Shown piece after piece: positions 28,273-38,213 of a DNA stretch of 64,000 nucleotides. The translations under genes were made by a program, and so were the position numbers. The stretch is from Chloroflexota bacterium (GTDB lineage Bacteria; Chloroflexota; Dehalococcoidia; Lucifugimonadales; UBA3495). The stretch spans positions 1 to 64,000 of the forward strand of contig JAPPLU010000090.1 in the NCBI GenBank assembly GCA_028874075.1. The letters are read 5' to 3'. The notes under the pieces are model-generated. The model was not told the origin of the DNA, searched no databases, and saw only the letters and a program-made list of their open reading frames with translations. Within the stretch, counting starts at the first letter, position 1, and each line of letters starts with the position of its first letter.

Positions 28273-29286
28273 TTAAATGCCCTGGTCGCTCATGAACGAG
28301 CAGAGATCCGCCGTGCGGCAGGAATAACCCCACTCGTTATCGTACCAGCCCATTATCTTCACCATGTTGTCCTGCATGACAATGGTGGATAGAGCATCAA
28401 AAATGCAGCTGTGAGAGTTTCCCCTCACGTCGGAACTGACAATGGGGTCTTCGGTGTACTCCAGGATGCCCTTCAACGGCCCTTCGGCGGCCGCCTTGAA
28501 GGCCTGGTTTACTTCGTCCACCGAAACTCCCCTGGCCAGGTCAACCACGAAGTCGGTTACCGACCCGGTAGCCGTGGGAACCCTGAAGGCAATGCCATGC
28601 AGCTTACCGTTCAGTTCGGGCAACACCAGGCCCACCGCCCGCGCTGCTCCCGTGCTGGTAGGGATGATGTTCATCGCGGCAGCCCGAGCCCTGCGCAGGT
28701 CTGAGTGTCGCTGGTCAAGGATGGCCTGATCGTTGGTATAGGAGTGGATGGTAGACATCAGACCGTGTTCGATGCCGAAGGCTTCATGGAGCACCTTTAC
28801 CATTGGCGCAAAGCAATTGGTAGTGCAGGAGGCGTTAGATACAATGTTGTGCTTTTCCTTGTCGTACTGATCGTCATTGACACCCAGCACCATGGTCAGG
28901 TCCACATTACTAGCCGGGGCGGAAATGATTACTTTGCTGGCGCCACCCTGCATGTGCCCTGCAGCCTGCTCCCCATCGGTGAAAATGCCGGTGGACTCTA
29001 CCACCAGGTCCACACCCATCTCCGACCAGGGAATCCGTGCCGGGTCTCTTTCCGAAAAAACCTTGATGTTACGGCCGTCGATTATCAGGTCTCCGTTGTT
29101 GGCCTCCACCTGCCCCTGGTAAACACCGTAGCTGGTGTCGTATTTGAACAGGTGTGCATTTGTCTTGTCGTCGGTAAGGTCGTTCACCGCCGCAACTTCC
29201 AGCTTGTCCGGATACCGCTCCATGGTGGCACGGGTTACCAGCCGACCGATCCTGCCAAAGCCGTTGACTCCGATCCGTGTAGTCAT
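28273..29286 (-). CDS. gap: Glyceraldehyde-3-phosphate dehydrogenase, type I
   Basis: A 337-residue glycolytic/gluconeogenic enzyme that oxidises glyceraldehyde-3-phosphate to 1,3-bisphosphoglycerate. It has the N-terminal [14 protein letters not shown]-binding loop, Asp36 after the second strand (suggesting NAD+ preference), catalytic Cys154 in [12 protein letters not shown] and His181 in [10 protein letters not shown]. The final helix [15 protein letters not shown] is also typical. It lies downstream of eno in the same direction, so these glycolytic genes may share a transcript. Confidence 0.97.
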   Translation of the reverse strand: MTTRIGVNGFGRIGRLVTRATMERYPDKLEVAAVNDLTDDKTNAHLFKYDTSYGVYQGQVEANNGDLIIDGRNIKVFSERDPARIPWSEMGVDLVVESTGIFTDGEQAAGHMQGGASKVIISAPASNVDLTMVLGVNDDQYDKEKHNIVSNASCTTNCFAPMVKVLHEAFGIEHGLMSTIHSYTNDQAILDQRHSDLRRARAAAMNIIPTSTGAARAVGLVLPELNGKLHGIAFRVPTATGSVTDFVVDLARGVSVDEVNQAFKAAAEGPLKGILEYTEDPIVSSDVRGNSHSCIFDALSTIVMQDNMVKIMGWYDNEWGYSCRTADLCSFMSDQGI

Positions 29287-29396
29287 TAGTTACTTCTCCA
29301 CATTTCCATTTCACTGGTTATTGCCAACAATTGGCCACAAAAGCTGCCGGCAGGCTTCATTGCCGCCCAGACCGAATTAAAGCAGTGCCAGCAGCA

Positions 29397-29636
29397 TTAC
29401 CACCTGCGCCACATTCTCCAACCGTAAATGCTCATCCTGGCGCGATTGACGTAGCTCGGAGTCGGGGCGGAAAGCAGGCGCGCCAGTCCCAGTAGAATTC
29501 TACCGGTGATCACGACCAACCACCACGAGAAGCGCAATAGCCGCCTGGAACCCCGGATGGCAAGGTAGCGGGTAATCCGCCAGGCCAAGTAGGACTTAGT
29601 GAACCCCGTAACCTGCGTAGGCTCTGTTTCCGGCAT
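29397..29636 (-). CDS. Possible small membrane protein overlapping the end of eno
   Basis: A 79-residue frame starting at an ATG inside the last codons of eno (41-nt overlap). It contains one hydrophobic stretch (WWLVVITGRILLGLARLL) flanked by many arginines and tryptophans, as in small inner-membrane proteins. I do not recognise a family. Only the overlap and the stable reading frame beyond eno support it, so it may be a chance frame. Confidence 0.35.
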   Translation of the reverse strand: MPETEPTQVTGFTKSYLAWRITRYLAIRGSRRLLRFSWWLVVITGRILLGLARLLSAPTPSYVNRARMSIYGWRMWRRW

Positions 29637-30918
29637 AGCTGGCCTCCGCGCCCAGTTCCGCCTCGATCCGAAGCAGACGGTTGTACTTGGCAACGCGTTC
29701 CGACCTTGCCGGCGCGCCGGTCTTGATCTGACCTACGTTCCACCCTACGGCGAGATCTGCGATGGTAGTGTCTTCCGTCTCGCCGGAACGGTGACTCATA
29801 ACCGCGCCCCAGCCAGCATCCCGCGTCATTTGTAAAGCTTGAAGGGTCTCGGTTAGCGTACCAATCTGATTGGGTTTTAGCAATACCGAATTGCCTGCGC
29901 CCTCATCAACGCCCCGGCGGATGCGGGAAATGTTGGTTACGAAAAGGTCATCGCCAACCAATTGCGCCGCTCCTCCCAGGCGTCGCGTCAACTCAGTCCA
30001 GCCTTCCCAGTCGTCCTCATCCAGCCCATCCTCAATGCTGACGATGGGATAGGACTGCCTCCATTCAGCGTAGAGGTCTATTAACTGCCCGGCATCCAAC
30101 GTCCGCCCTTCCCGCTCCAGCACATACTGCCCCGATTCCCGGTCGTAAAGTTCAGAGGCAGCCACGTCCAAAGTCAAGAACACATCCCGGCCCGGGACAT
30201 ACCCGGCGGCCTCAATGGCTTTCAGCACCACTTCGATGGCGTCCCTGTTGGATGGCAGCGACGGAGCGAATCCCCCTTCGTCGCCTACGTTCAAATTATG
30301 TCCATCGGCTCGCAGCAGGCCCTTCAAAGCCTGGTATATTTCGCTGCCAGCTCGCAGGGCATCTGAAAAAGCAGGCAGGCCTGCCGGAGAGACCATGAAT
30401 TCCTGGATGTCGGCTGAGTTGGAAGCATGGCGACCGCCGTTAAGTATGTTAAACATGGGTGCCGGCAGGCTTACAGTGTCGTTTACCGCCAGATACCGCC
30501 ACAGTTCTCCCTCCGCATCAGGCCAAGCCGTGGACGCCGCCCGCGCCGTTGCCATGGACACTGCCAGAATGGCATTGGCCCCAACCCGGCTCTTTGCCGG
30601 AGTGCCGTCCAGGTCCAGCATGGCCTGGTCTATAGCCGACTGGTCAAAGGGAGACCGCCCGGCCAGGGCCGGACCCAAAATACTTTCGATGTTGGCCACG
30701 GCCTGCAACACACCGGAACCGCCGAAATTGCTTCCGTCGCCGTCGCGCAACTCCAGAGCCTCATGGGTGCCCGTGCTGGCGCCCGATGGTACCAGGGCGT
30801 GGGCCTTAACCCCGTTGGACAGGCGCACCTCCGCCTCCACCGTAGGGTTGCCCCTGGAATCCAGCGCCTGACGGCCCCGTATCTCGGCTATGACTGCATT
30901 GGCGTCCTGCCCGGTCAT
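29596..30918 (-). CDS. eno: Enolase
   Basis: A 440-residue phosphopyruvate hydratase of glycolysis. Visible features are the N-terminal IRGRQALDSRGNPTVE, GASTGTHEALELRDGD, NVGDEGGFAP with the catalytic Glu, the metal-binding SIEDGLDEDDWEGW and NSVLLKPNQIGTLTE with the catalytic Lys, then SHRSGETEDTTIADLAVG. Length is normal. AAGGGGAG precedes the ATG. An 8-bp stem-loop lies 39 nt upstream. Confidence 0.97.
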   Translation of the reverse strand: MTGQDANAVIAEIRGRQALDSRGNPTVEAEVRLSNGVKAHALVPSGASTGTHEALELRDGDGSNFGGSGVLQAVANIESILGPALAGRSPFDQSAIDQAMLDLDGTPAKSRVGANAILAVSMATARAASTAWPDAEGELWRYLAVNDTVSLPAPMFNILNGGRHASNSADIQEFMVSPAGLPAFSDALRAGSEIYQALKGLLRADGHNLNVGDEGGFAPSLPSNRDAIEVVLKAIEAAGYVPGRDVFLTLDVAASELYDRESGQYVLEREGRTLDAGQLIDLYAEWRQSYPIVSIEDGLDEDDWEGWTELTRRLGGAAQLVGDDLFVTNISRIRRGVDEGAGNSVLLKPNQIGTLTETLQALQMTRDAGWGAVMSHRSGETEDTTIADLAVGWNVGQIKTGAPARSERVAKYNRLLRIEAELGAEASYAGNRAYAGYGVH

Positions 30919-30956
30919 CTGTCTTGAAATCTCCCCTTAAAATGGGATTTGCGAAT

Positions 30957-30975
30957 CGGATTGAGTTTCAATCCG
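30957..30975 (-). promoter_or_regulatory. Small hairpin upstream of eno
   Basis: CGGATTGA (30957-30964) and TCAATCCG (30968-30975) form a perfect 8-bp stem with a 3-nt loop between the LOG-like gene and eno. It lacks a long T run, so it may be a weak terminator, a leader structure or chance. Confidence 0.35.
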
Positions 30976-31024
30976 GACCTATCCCTTGCTCAGTCTATCG
31001 AATCCGAAACCTGGGAAACGCCGG

Positions 31025-31519
31025 CTAAATAATCACCCCGGAAGCATTTTGCGCCGCTTCCATTGCCTTGTTCACGGCATCCACCGGGTCGGTTGCCGAT
31101 ATCATGCCGTCGACAATGGGGTCTCCATCACCCTTGACCGTCAGCTCCCAGGTGTTTAGTGCTATGACCGGAATCTTGGCGTCCATCGCGTAGCCTATTT
31201 CCGACAGTGTGCCAAATGCGCCGCCAATGGCAATGCAGGCTTCGCCGGAATGTACGACGATAATGTTCCGGGCGTAACCCAAAGTGGTGAAAATAGGTAT
31301 ATCAATATAGGAATTGAATGGAGAGCCTCGTCTTCCCGGCAAGATTCCGATAGTGGTGCCGCCCTCTGTCTTGGCGCCTCGGCAGACCGCCTCCATCACG
31401 CCGGTCATGCCACCGCAGGCAACCATTATCCCCCGCCGCGCCAGTTCCCGACCCACTTCCTCGGCCAGGGCAGCGTGTTCCGGCTTCGCCGTGCTGCTCC
31501 CGATAACTGAGATAATCAT
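31025..31519 (-). CDS. LOG-like / TIGR00725 family Rossmann protein
   Basis: A 164-residue protein related to the lysine-decarboxylase-like (LOG) and molybdenum cofactor carrier families. It begins MIISVIGSSTAKPEHAALAEEVG and has the signature glycine motifs VACGGMTGVMEAVCRGAKTEGG and SGEACIAIGGAFGTLSEI (PGGxGTxxE-like). Members bind nucleotides or nucleotide-like cofactors; the ligand of this group is unclear. It sits 18 nt after the DinB gene, possibly on the nuo transcript. Confidence 0.8.
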   Translation of the reverse strand: MIISVIGSSTAKPEHAALAEEVGRELARRGIMVACGGMTGVMEAVCRGAKTEGGTTIGILPGRRGSPFNSYIDIPIFTTLGYARNIIVVHSGEACIAIGGAFGTLSEIGYAMDAKIPVIALNTWELTVKGDGDPIVDGMISATDPVDAVNKAMEAAQNASGVII

Positions 31520-31537
31520 GAATAATCGCCTTCTCGG

Positions 31538-32047
31538 CTATGATGCCGATGTGTTCAGGCTCTTGGCCTGCACCCATTCTTCGTAGTTCTGCTGCATATA
31601 TTCAATGTGCTCAGCCACATGCCTTTCGTAGACGTCGAGCCAGTTTTCCAGGGTCATGTCCCCGTTATCTGGATGGTAGCAAGTGTTGGACCAGACGGAT
31701 TCGGGCAGGTCTTTGATCAGCTCATAGGTCTGCCGGCGCAATATCCGGAACAATTCCACCGCTCCTGCGGTATCGATCGAATGATAGTCCAGCGCCGAAG
31801 CCCACCGATTCTCATCGTACGCCATCAGGTCCATTCCCGGTTCGGCAATCATTCGCCTGCACCGAATGTAGCTGTTAACCTCGCTGTCGGCAATGTGTAT
31901 TACGTGCTCGTGAATGCTCCAGCACCCGTGCTCATCACGGAACAGCCACATCTCCCGGGGAAATCGCTTCAGCGCAGCATCCAGCACGGATGCTGCGTTA
32001 CCGTAGGATTCCAGCTTGCGATTGCGGATTTCGGGGTCCAAATGCAA
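31538..32047 (-). CDS. DinB family protein
   Basis: A 169-residue four-helix-bundle protein of the DinB/YfiT superfamily of metal-dependent thiol-transferase or hydrolase folds. Candidate metal ligands are the histidine in SIHEHVIHIADSE and the two in YERHVAEHIEYM. Many Chloroflexi encode multiple DinB proteins; the substrate is unknown. It starts 11 nt after nuoN in the same direction. Confidence 0.8.
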   Translation of the reverse strand: MHLDPEIRNRKLESYGNAASVLDAALKRFPREMWLFRDEHGCWSIHEHVIHIADSEVNSYIRCRRMIAEPGMDLMAYDENRWASALDYHSIDTAGAVELFRILRRQTYELIKDLPESVWSNTCYHPDNGDMTLENWLDVYERHVAEHIEYMQQNYEEWVQAKSLNTSAS

Positions 32048-32058
32048 TCCCCCTGAGG

Positions 32059-33651
32059 CTAGCTCCCAGGCAAAATGGCCGCGCTGGCGCTTTCGACCAG
32101 TTCGAGCAGTGGCGCCGGATAGACGCCCAGCGCGATTGTGGCTACCAACCCGATTCCTACTACCGCTATCAACGCCGGGGACGGCCTTGGCAGTGGCACA
32201 TAGTCGGAGGCAGGTTCGTGGTGAGCAGGAGTATGAAGGTGTTCCTCCGCTTCCGCCTCCGGTCGGGCTTCGATGCCTTCTTCCCCGGACCGGTGCTCAT
32301 CGCCCTCAGCCGGCGCCGCCAGCGCGGGCTGGATATACATTTGCCGTATGACTTGCAGATAGTAATAAAGGGAAATCAGGCTCGTAAAAATTGCAAGCCC
32401 TGCCAGCCACAGGTACCCCTCATTGGCGACGGCAGTGAACAGGTAGAACTTGATCGTAAACCCCACGAAGATGGGCAGGCCGCTCAGGGAAAACAGCCCA
32501 ATGGCAATGGCCATAGCCAGGAAAGGCTGCCGGTCAGCCAGTCCCGCCAAATCCGGTATTTCATCCTGCCCTGTGGCATTGAAGAAAGCAATCAGGGCCG
32601 CAAAAACCACCATGCTGGTAACCGAGTAACCCACCAGGTAGAAAATAACGCCGTTGGCCCCCAGCAACGAGTCCTGCGCCAACACCGCAGTACCGGCCAG
32701 GAGATAGCCCACATGCCCCACGCTGGAGTAGGCCATCAGCCGCTTCAGATTACGCTGCGCCAGGGCCACCAGGTTGCCCACCAGCATGGAAAGGGCCGCC
32801 ATAACCACCAGGATAATCTGCCACTGGTCCCACCGGTCCCCCGCCGGCACGAAGGCCTCTGCCAGCAGCCTCAGCACCAGGGCAAAGGCTGCCGCCTTGG
32901 AAGCGATTGCCAGGTAAGCTGTAACCGGCAAGGGAGCGCCCTCGTATGCGTCCGGCGCCCACATGTGGAAGGGCACCGCCGCCAGCTTGAACCCCAATCC
33001 GGCCACAATCAGCGCCAGCCCGGCCCACAGGGCGGGACTAACGACTTCACCCTCCATCAAGGCCTCTGCTATTGCCTCGAACCTGGTAACCCCTAATGTG
33101 CTGTAGACCATACTCAAGCCATAGAGCAGAATGGCCGAAGACAGGGCACCGATAATGATGTACTTCAGGCTACCCTCATTGGATTTTGGGTTGCCCAGGG
33201 CGTATGCCACCATCACGTACAGGCTGAAACTCAGCAACTCCAGCGAAATGTAGGCCGTCAGCAATTCCCGGGACATGGCCATCAAGTTCATCCCCAAGAT
33301 GGAGAACAGCAAAAGACCGTAAAATTCCCCGGGGTGGTTGAGGTATTTTTTGACGTAGTCAATGGAGCTTAGAATGATGAAGACGCCGATTCCGCAGAAG
33401 AAGACTTTGAAGAACAAGGAATAAGCATCCACCGCCAGCAGCCCGTTGTACAGGGACTCGTTCTCCCCGGCCAGCATCAGAACCGACAGGACGGCCAGCC
33501 CGACCAGTCCCAGCGCCGACAACCAGCCCAGCAGGTCCTTATGCTCGTCCGACAGCAGCAGGTCCAGGACGAACACAAGCAGGGCAAAGCCCGCCAGCAC
33601 GAACTCGGGCGTCAGTAGATGCAGGTTTGCAGTCAGGTTCTCAGCAGTCAC
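32059..33651 (-). CDS. nuoN: NADH-quinone oxidoreductase subunit N
   Basis: A 530-residue antiporter-like membrane subunit of respiratory complex I, about 14 helices. It carries the conserved proton-channel lysines and acidic residues in typical contexts, for example YISLELLSFSLYV, GFKLAAVPFHMWAPDAYEGAP and the LKRLMAYSSVGHVGYL helix. An unusual acidic and histidine-rich insertion (about residues 440-500, rich in Glu, Ala and His) lies before the last helix. It is the distal subunit gene of the operon. Confidence 0.95.
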   Translation of the reverse strand: MTAENLTANLHLLTPEFVLAGFALLVFVLDLLLSDEHKDLLGWLSALGLVGLAVLSVLMLAGENESLYNGLLAVDAYSLFFKVFFCGIGVFIILSSIDYVKKYLNHPGEFYGLLLFSILGMNLMAMSRELLTAYISLELLSFSLYVMVAYALGNPKSNEGSLKYIIIGALSSAILLYGLSMVYSTLGVTRFEAIAEALMEGEVVSPALWAGLALIVAGLGFKLAAVPFHMWAPDAYEGAPLPVTAYLAIASKAAAFALVLRLLAEAFVPAGDRWDQWQIILVVMAALSMLVGNLVALAQRNLKRLMAYSSVGHVGYLLAGTAVLAQDSLLGANGVIFYLVGYSVTSMVVFAALIAFFNATGQDEIPDLAGLADRQPFLAMAIAIGLFSLSGLPIFVGFTIKFYLFTAVANEGYLWLAGLAIFTSLISLYYYLQVIRQMYIQPALAAPAEGDEHRSGEEGIEARPEAEAEEHLHTPAHHEPASDYVPLPRPSPALIAVVGIGLVATIALGVYPAPLLELVESASAAILPGS

Positions 33652-33668
33652 AACAGTCCATTCAGGGC

Positions 33669-35231
33669 CTAAAACAGCTTCATTACCGAATCGACACCCA
33701 CGTTAATCACCCGGGTCAACGGCGCCGGCCATACGCCCACGAACAGCAGTATCAACACGAAAGCGGCGCCCACCGATTTTTCCACAGGGCTGGCGTCGTT
33801 CAAGCCTTCCCACCTAGGGTCCGGCTCGCCAAAGAAGGTTCGAGCGAGCAGCCGCAAAATATAGATGGCCGTCAGCGCGGCGCCAAACACCGCCAGCACA
33901 GCCAGCGGCAAGTAAGTCTTAAAGACGCCGACGAACACCATGAACTCCGCCACAAACCCGCTCAACCCCGGCAACCCCAGGGATGCCAGGCCGGCGATGG
34001 CGAAGAAAAAGCTTGTATAACCCATCCGTTTCATCAACCCGTTCAAGACGGTAATGTCGCGGATGTGGGTGCGTTCGTAAATGGCGCCTACCATAGCAAA
34101 CATCAGGGCAGTCATTATTCCGTGGGAAAACATTTGCAACACCGCGCCGGCCAGGCCCACCGGGTGCAAGGTAGCTATTCCCATGATCACGTAACCCATG
34201 TGGCTGACACTGGAATAGCCAATGATGTACTTCAGGTCCCGCTGTGACATGGCCGATATCGCCCCGTACACCACGTTCACGGTGCCCAGGACAATCAACA
34301 CCGGCATCCAGGCCTCGGCTCCTTCCGGGAGCAAGACCATTCCCACGCGGATAATGCCGAAGGCGCCCAGCTTCATCAGCACTCCGGCGTGCAGCATGCT
34401 CACTCCGGTTGGCGCCGCCACGTGACCGTCGGGTGACCAGGTGTGGAAAGGCCACAGGCCGGCCAGAACCCCGAACCCGATCATAAACAGAGGGAAAACC
34501 CAGTTCTGGAAAGCCGGACTGAAGGCCCCTTGCTCGGCCAGAACACCCAGCTCAACCATGGAGAATGTGGGACTGCCCTCCTGGGCGGCCGCCACGTACA
34601 TTGCCAGGATGCCGATCCAGATAAGCACGCTGCCGGCCACCAGGACCAGCATCAGCTTCATCGCCCCGTATTCCTTGGGACGGTTGTATGAGCCCAGATC
34701 GAAGGGTATCGGTATTCCCCACAGCCGTTGCCGGTCGGGATCAAATATGGTGCTGCTGCCCCATACCCCGATAAGCAGATACATGGGAAGCACTGCAAGC
34801 TCGTAGAAGAAGAACAGGAAGAACAGGTCCTGGACTACAAAGACACCGAACACGCCGGACCCCAGGGCCAGCAAAAGCACAAAGAAGTCCCTCGACCGGT
34901 GCTTAATGGTCTGAGATATCAAGACGGCCCCGAACAACACTATGCCGTTAAGCAATACCAGCGTAGCTGCAATGCCGTCCATGGCCAGGTGAAGGTCAAT
35001 GTTCAGGGGAGCGTCCAACCACTCGTAAATGCGCTGGAACTGGTAGCCACCGGCGCCGAAGTCGTACCGGACGAACAGCGCCACCGAGATAAGCAGGGTG
35101 ATAGCCGACACGAAGATGGCGAAGTACCAGGCATCGTTGGGACGGTTCCTTGGCAGGAACATAGACAATCCGGCGCCGGCCAGCGGCACCAGGATGGTCA
35201 ACAACAGTGCTGATTGATCAAAACTGTTCAT
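33669..35231 (-). CDS. nuoM: NADH-quinone oxidoreductase subunit M
   Basis: A 520-residue antiporter-like subunit of complex I that takes part in proton pumping. Conserved segments include FFFYELAVLPMYLLIGVWG, GLWPFHTWSPDGHVAAPTGVSMLHAGVLMKLG (functional His, Lys) and RDLKYIIGYSSVSHMGYV. Length is normal. It follows nuoL after 18 nt. Confidence 0.96.
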   Translation of the reverse strand: MNSFDQSALLLTILVPLAGAGLSMFLPRNRPNDAWYFAIFVSAITLLISVALFVRYDFGAGGYQFQRIYEWLDAPLNIDLHLAMDGIAATLVLLNGIVLFGAVLISQTIKHRSRDFFVLLLALGSGVFGVFVVQDLFFLFFFYELAVLPMYLLIGVWGSSTIFDPDRQRLWGIPIPFDLGSYNRPKEYGAMKLMLVLVAGSVLIWIGILAMYVAAAQEGSPTFSMVELGVLAEQGAFSPAFQNWVFPLFMIGFGVLAGLWPFHTWSPDGHVAAPTGVSMLHAGVLMKLGAFGIIRVGMVLLPEGAEAWMPVLIVLGTVNVVYGAISAMSQRDLKYIIGYSSVSHMGYVIMGIATLHPVGLAGAVLQMFSHGIMTALMFAMVGAIYERTHIRDITVLNGLMKRMGYTSFFFAIAGLASLGLPGLSGFVAEFMVFVGVFKTYLPLAVLAVFGAALTAIYILRLLARTFFGEPDPRWEGLNDASPVEKSVGAAFVLILLFVGVWPAPLTRVINVGVDSVMKLF

Positions 35232-35249
35232 AGGTACGATAACTTCCGG

Positions 35250-37193
35250 CTACCTGGAAACCAGCCACCAGAATATGGCCAGCCCAATCAGGCCCAAAGC
35301 CATTGCCAGGGCATAGGTGTAGACATACCCGGTAACGTGGTATTTGAGCCGGTCGCCTAGCACCCTGGTGATGTCCCCCGGCCCGTTGATACCCACGTCG
35401 TTCACCAGCGCCCGGTCCACCCAGGCGATGAATCGGGACAAGGAAAGCACGACCCGGTCCACCGTCCACTGATAAATCTCATCTACGTAGTATTTGTTCT
35501 CCGCCACCTCCAGGACCCGCGCAAAGGTTCCCCGGGTTCCATCCAAGTTGATGCTCCGTCGGGCGTAAGCCAGGTAACCGAAGATGAACGCGGCAATCGC
35601 CAACAAGGTAGAAAGGCCCATCACCCAGGCTACCACGACCAGCCCGTGCCCTTCGTGGTAGAAGATAAAGTAGCCGATACCCTTGAACGGCCCAGGCAAA
35701 TCAAGCGCCAGCAGGCCAAATACAATAGCAAACACGGCCAGTAATCCCATGGTGATGGACATGGTTTTTGGCGCATCATGGACGTGCTCAAACTGCTCGG
35801 CAAACCTTCCGTAGAAGACCACGAACATGGCTCGGGCCATGTAAAGAGCGCTGAACAACGCGGTCACCAGGGTCAGCACGATAAATATGACAGGAAGCTC
35901 CTTATTCACCGCCACCAGGATTTCATCCTTGCTCCAGAAACCGGCAAGAATAGGAATCCCGCCAAGGGAAAGTGCCCCTATTGAAAACAGGATAGCGGTG
36001 ACCGGCATTACCCTCCGCAGGCCGCCCATCTGCCGCACGTCCAATTCATCAGTGCTGTGCATCACGCTGCCGGCGCCCAGGAACAATAGGGCCTTGGCAA
36101 ACCCATGGGCCAGCAGGTGGAATACAGCCGCCGTATATCCGAACGCCCCCAAAGACAGCATCATAAGCCCCAGGTGGCTGATGGTCGAATAGGCCAGTAT
36201 GCGTTTCAAGTCCGTCGCCACCAGGGCGATGGTCGCCGCCCCAAGGGCCGTTATCAGGCCAATGGTAGCCACCACCAGCATAGCGGTGTCCGAAGCGCTG
36301 AACAGTGGGAAGGCCCTGGCCACCAGGTATACCCCGGCCGCCACCATCGTAGCCGCGTGTATCAGCGCGCTCACCGGCGTGGGACCCTCCATAGCATCGG
36401 GCAACCAAACGTGGAAGGGGAACTGGGCCGACTTGCCCATAGCTCCAAGGAACAGCAGCAGAGCAGACACCGTAATCACGCCGTCGCTCAACACCCCATT
36501 TTCTATGGCGGCAAAGGTCTCGGTCATGCTGAAACTGCCCACCTGGCTCCACAGCAACAGGATGCCCACAAGCAGGCCCACATCACCAATGCGGGTAACT
36601 ATAAACGCCTTCTTGGCAGCCTCTCGGGGTTCGGGCCGCTCATGCCAGAAGCCGATCAACAGATAGGAACACAAGCCCACCAGTTCCCATGCCACGTACA
36701 ACAGCAGGAAGTTGTCGGCCAAAACCAGCGTAAGCATGGAAGCTATGAACAGAGCGTGGAAAGCGTAGTACCAGTCCAGCCGGGGATCAAAATTGCCGTC
36801 ATGGTCCCTCATGTAGCCCAACGAGTAAATCTGGACCATTAGGGCAACGAAAGTGGCCAGTCCTAGCATCGCTATCGTTAGCGGGTCGATGGTCATGCCC
36901 CAGGCGACTTCTATCCGGTCGTGGTTGCTGGTGTCCGCCCCCGGGATGCCCGCCTCAAACCAGGTTATCTTGAAATTGCAGGTCAAGGCCTCGGTACCTA
37001 CACCGATCTCGCACCCTTCCGTGTCGGGAGAAGCGGACAGGAATCCGGCAAAAACCACCCAGAAAATGGCAAATCCCGCCAGGATTGCCAGAATCGCCAA
37101 GGGCGATCCCTTAGCTGGCAGGCGCTTGCCAAACAGGATAATGAGGGGGACAGCAGCAAAGCTGAGTACCGGGATAAGCCAAGCCCACACCAT
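35250..37193 (-). CDS. nuoL: NADH-quinone oxidoreductase subunit L
   Basis: A 647-residue distal antiporter-like subunit, with the long lateral helix region near the C-terminus. Motifs include WELVGLCSYLLIGFW, GKSAQFPFHVWLPDAMEGPTPVSALIHAATMV and LKRILAYSTISHLGLMMLSLG. It pumps protons when complex I oxidises its donor. A 75-nt gap separates it from nuoK, one of the larger gaps inside the operon. Confidence 0.96.
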   Translation of the reverse strand: MVWAWLIPVLSFAAVPLIILFGKRLPAKGSPLAILAILAGFAIFWVVFAGFLSASPDTEGCEIGVGTEALTCNFKITWFEAGIPGADTSNHDRIEVAWGMTIDPLTIAMLGLATFVALMVQIYSLGYMRDHDGNFDPRLDWYYAFHALFIASMLTLVLADNFLLLYVAWELVGLCSYLLIGFWHERPEPREAAKKAFIVTRIGDVGLLVGILLLWSQVGSFSMTETFAAIENGVLSDGVITVSALLLFLGAMGKSAQFPFHVWLPDAMEGPTPVSALIHAATMVAAGVYLVARAFPLFSASDTAMLVVATIGLITALGAATIALVATDLKRILAYSTISHLGLMMLSLGAFGYTAAVFHLLAHGFAKALLFLGAGSVMHSTDELDVRQMGGLRRVMPVTAILFSIGALSLGGIPILAGFWSKDEILVAVNKELPVIFIVLTLVTALFSALYMARAMFVVFYGRFAEQFEHVHDAPKTMSITMGLLAVFAIVFGLLALDLPGPFKGIGYFIFYHEGHGLVVVAWVMGLSTLLAIAAFIFGYLAYARRSINLDGTRGTFARVLEVAENKYYVDEIYQWTVDRVVLSLSRFIAWVDRALVNDVGINGPGDITRVLGDRLKYHVTGYVYTYALAMALGLIGLAIFWWLVSR

Positions 37194-37268
37194 ACTAGGG
37201 TTGGACCTCCCATCCCGTGCAAGAAAATGCGCCAGCAGAAGAATTGGCCGTGTTCAATCTATCCAGCC

Positions 37269-37589
37269 TTACCATTTCATCAGGTTGATTTCGTCCACGT
37301 TCACCGTGGAGCGGTTGCGATACATACGCAGGATGATTGCCATTCCCAGGCCCACCTCCGCTGCGGCAACAGTAATTACGAAGATGGCAATGATCTGGCC
37401 GTCAAAGTTGGCCCACTTGCCCATGCCGTCCAGATGGGATGCCGCCGCGATCAGGTTTATGTTGACTGCGTTCAGCATCAACTCGATTGACATCACGATC
37501 AACACCGCACTGCGGCGGGCCATAACCCCGTAAAGCCCAATGGCGAACAAGGCAGCGCTCAACACCTGGAATGCAACCAAAGGCACCAT
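37269..37589 (-). CDS. nuoK: NADH-quinone oxidoreductase subunit K
   Basis: A 106-residue three-helix subunit. It shows the conserved Glu in SIELMLNAVNINLIA and the second in VAAAEVGLGMAIILRMYR, both part of the membrane proton path. It starts 3 nt after nuoJ. Confidence 0.95.
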   Translation of the reverse strand: MVPLVAFQVLSAALFAIGLYGVMARRSAVLIVMSIELMLNAVNINLIAAASHLDGMGKWANFDGQIIAIFVITVAAAEVGLGMAIILRMYRNRSTVNVDEINLMKW

Positions 37590-37592
37590 GAT

Positions 37593-38081
37593 CTACCGAT
37601 TATCCTCTCCGGTGCGGGCAATAATAATGGCGCCAATCAGGGCAACCAGCAGCACCAGCGACGCTACCTCAAAGGGAATAGCCCAAGTAGTGAACAGGGA
37701 ATTTGCCAAGTCGGCAAATGCAGGACTGTTGGGCGAAGTTTCGGGAATGTTATTGTCCAGGAATGCAGCGCCCAGCACCACACCCACCGCCGCAGCCGCC
37801 ACGGCCGCCAGGGGCCACTGTTTGTTGTCGGAGATGTAAGGATATTCGGCCGTGCGCGTAAGCATTATGGCGAAGAGAAGCACGATGATGATGGCCCCGC
37901 CGTATATCAATACCTGTACGAGCGCCAGGAATTCAGCGAACAGGATCAGATACAGCCCCGCCACCGCCACCAGGGACACCAGCAAAAACAGAGCGGCATG
38001 AACCACGTTGCGGGTTACCACCACCCCCAGTCCGCCGGCCAGGGTGAAGAATGCCAGTATGATGAAAAGAAACCAGGACAC
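37593..38081 (-). CDS. nuoJ: NADH-quinone oxidoreductase subunit J
   Basis: A 162-residue five-helix subunit. It has the typical RNVVHAALFLLVSLVAVAGLYLIL and FLALVQVLIYGGAIIVLLFAIM helices around the proton channel. It lies 132 nt downstream of a small cysteine-rich gene that interrupts the usual nuoI-nuoJ order. Confidence 0.95.
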   Translation of the reverse strand: MSWFLFIILAFFTLAGGLGVVVTRNVVHAALFLLVSLVAVAGLYLILFAEFLALVQVLIYGGAIIIVLLFAIMLTRTAEYPYISDNKQWPLAAVAAAAVGVVLGAAFLDNNIPETSPNSPAFADLANSLFTTWAIPFEVASLVLLVALIGAIIIARTGEDNR

Positions 38082-38213
38082 GGTCAGCGGCCCTCGCCGG
38101 ACCCGCCGGCTGTTCCACAGCCCCGCTGGTCGGAAACAGCCTTCAATCTCGTGTCGGTAATGTAGGTATACCCGTAGTACATCGTATCCTATCGACAGTA
38201 CTTGGTTTGCCAG

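Noticed and set aside
31990..33096. 368-codon plus-strand frame opposite nuoN
   Set aside because: It is antisense to nuoN, Gln- and His-rich, and has no recognisable domain.
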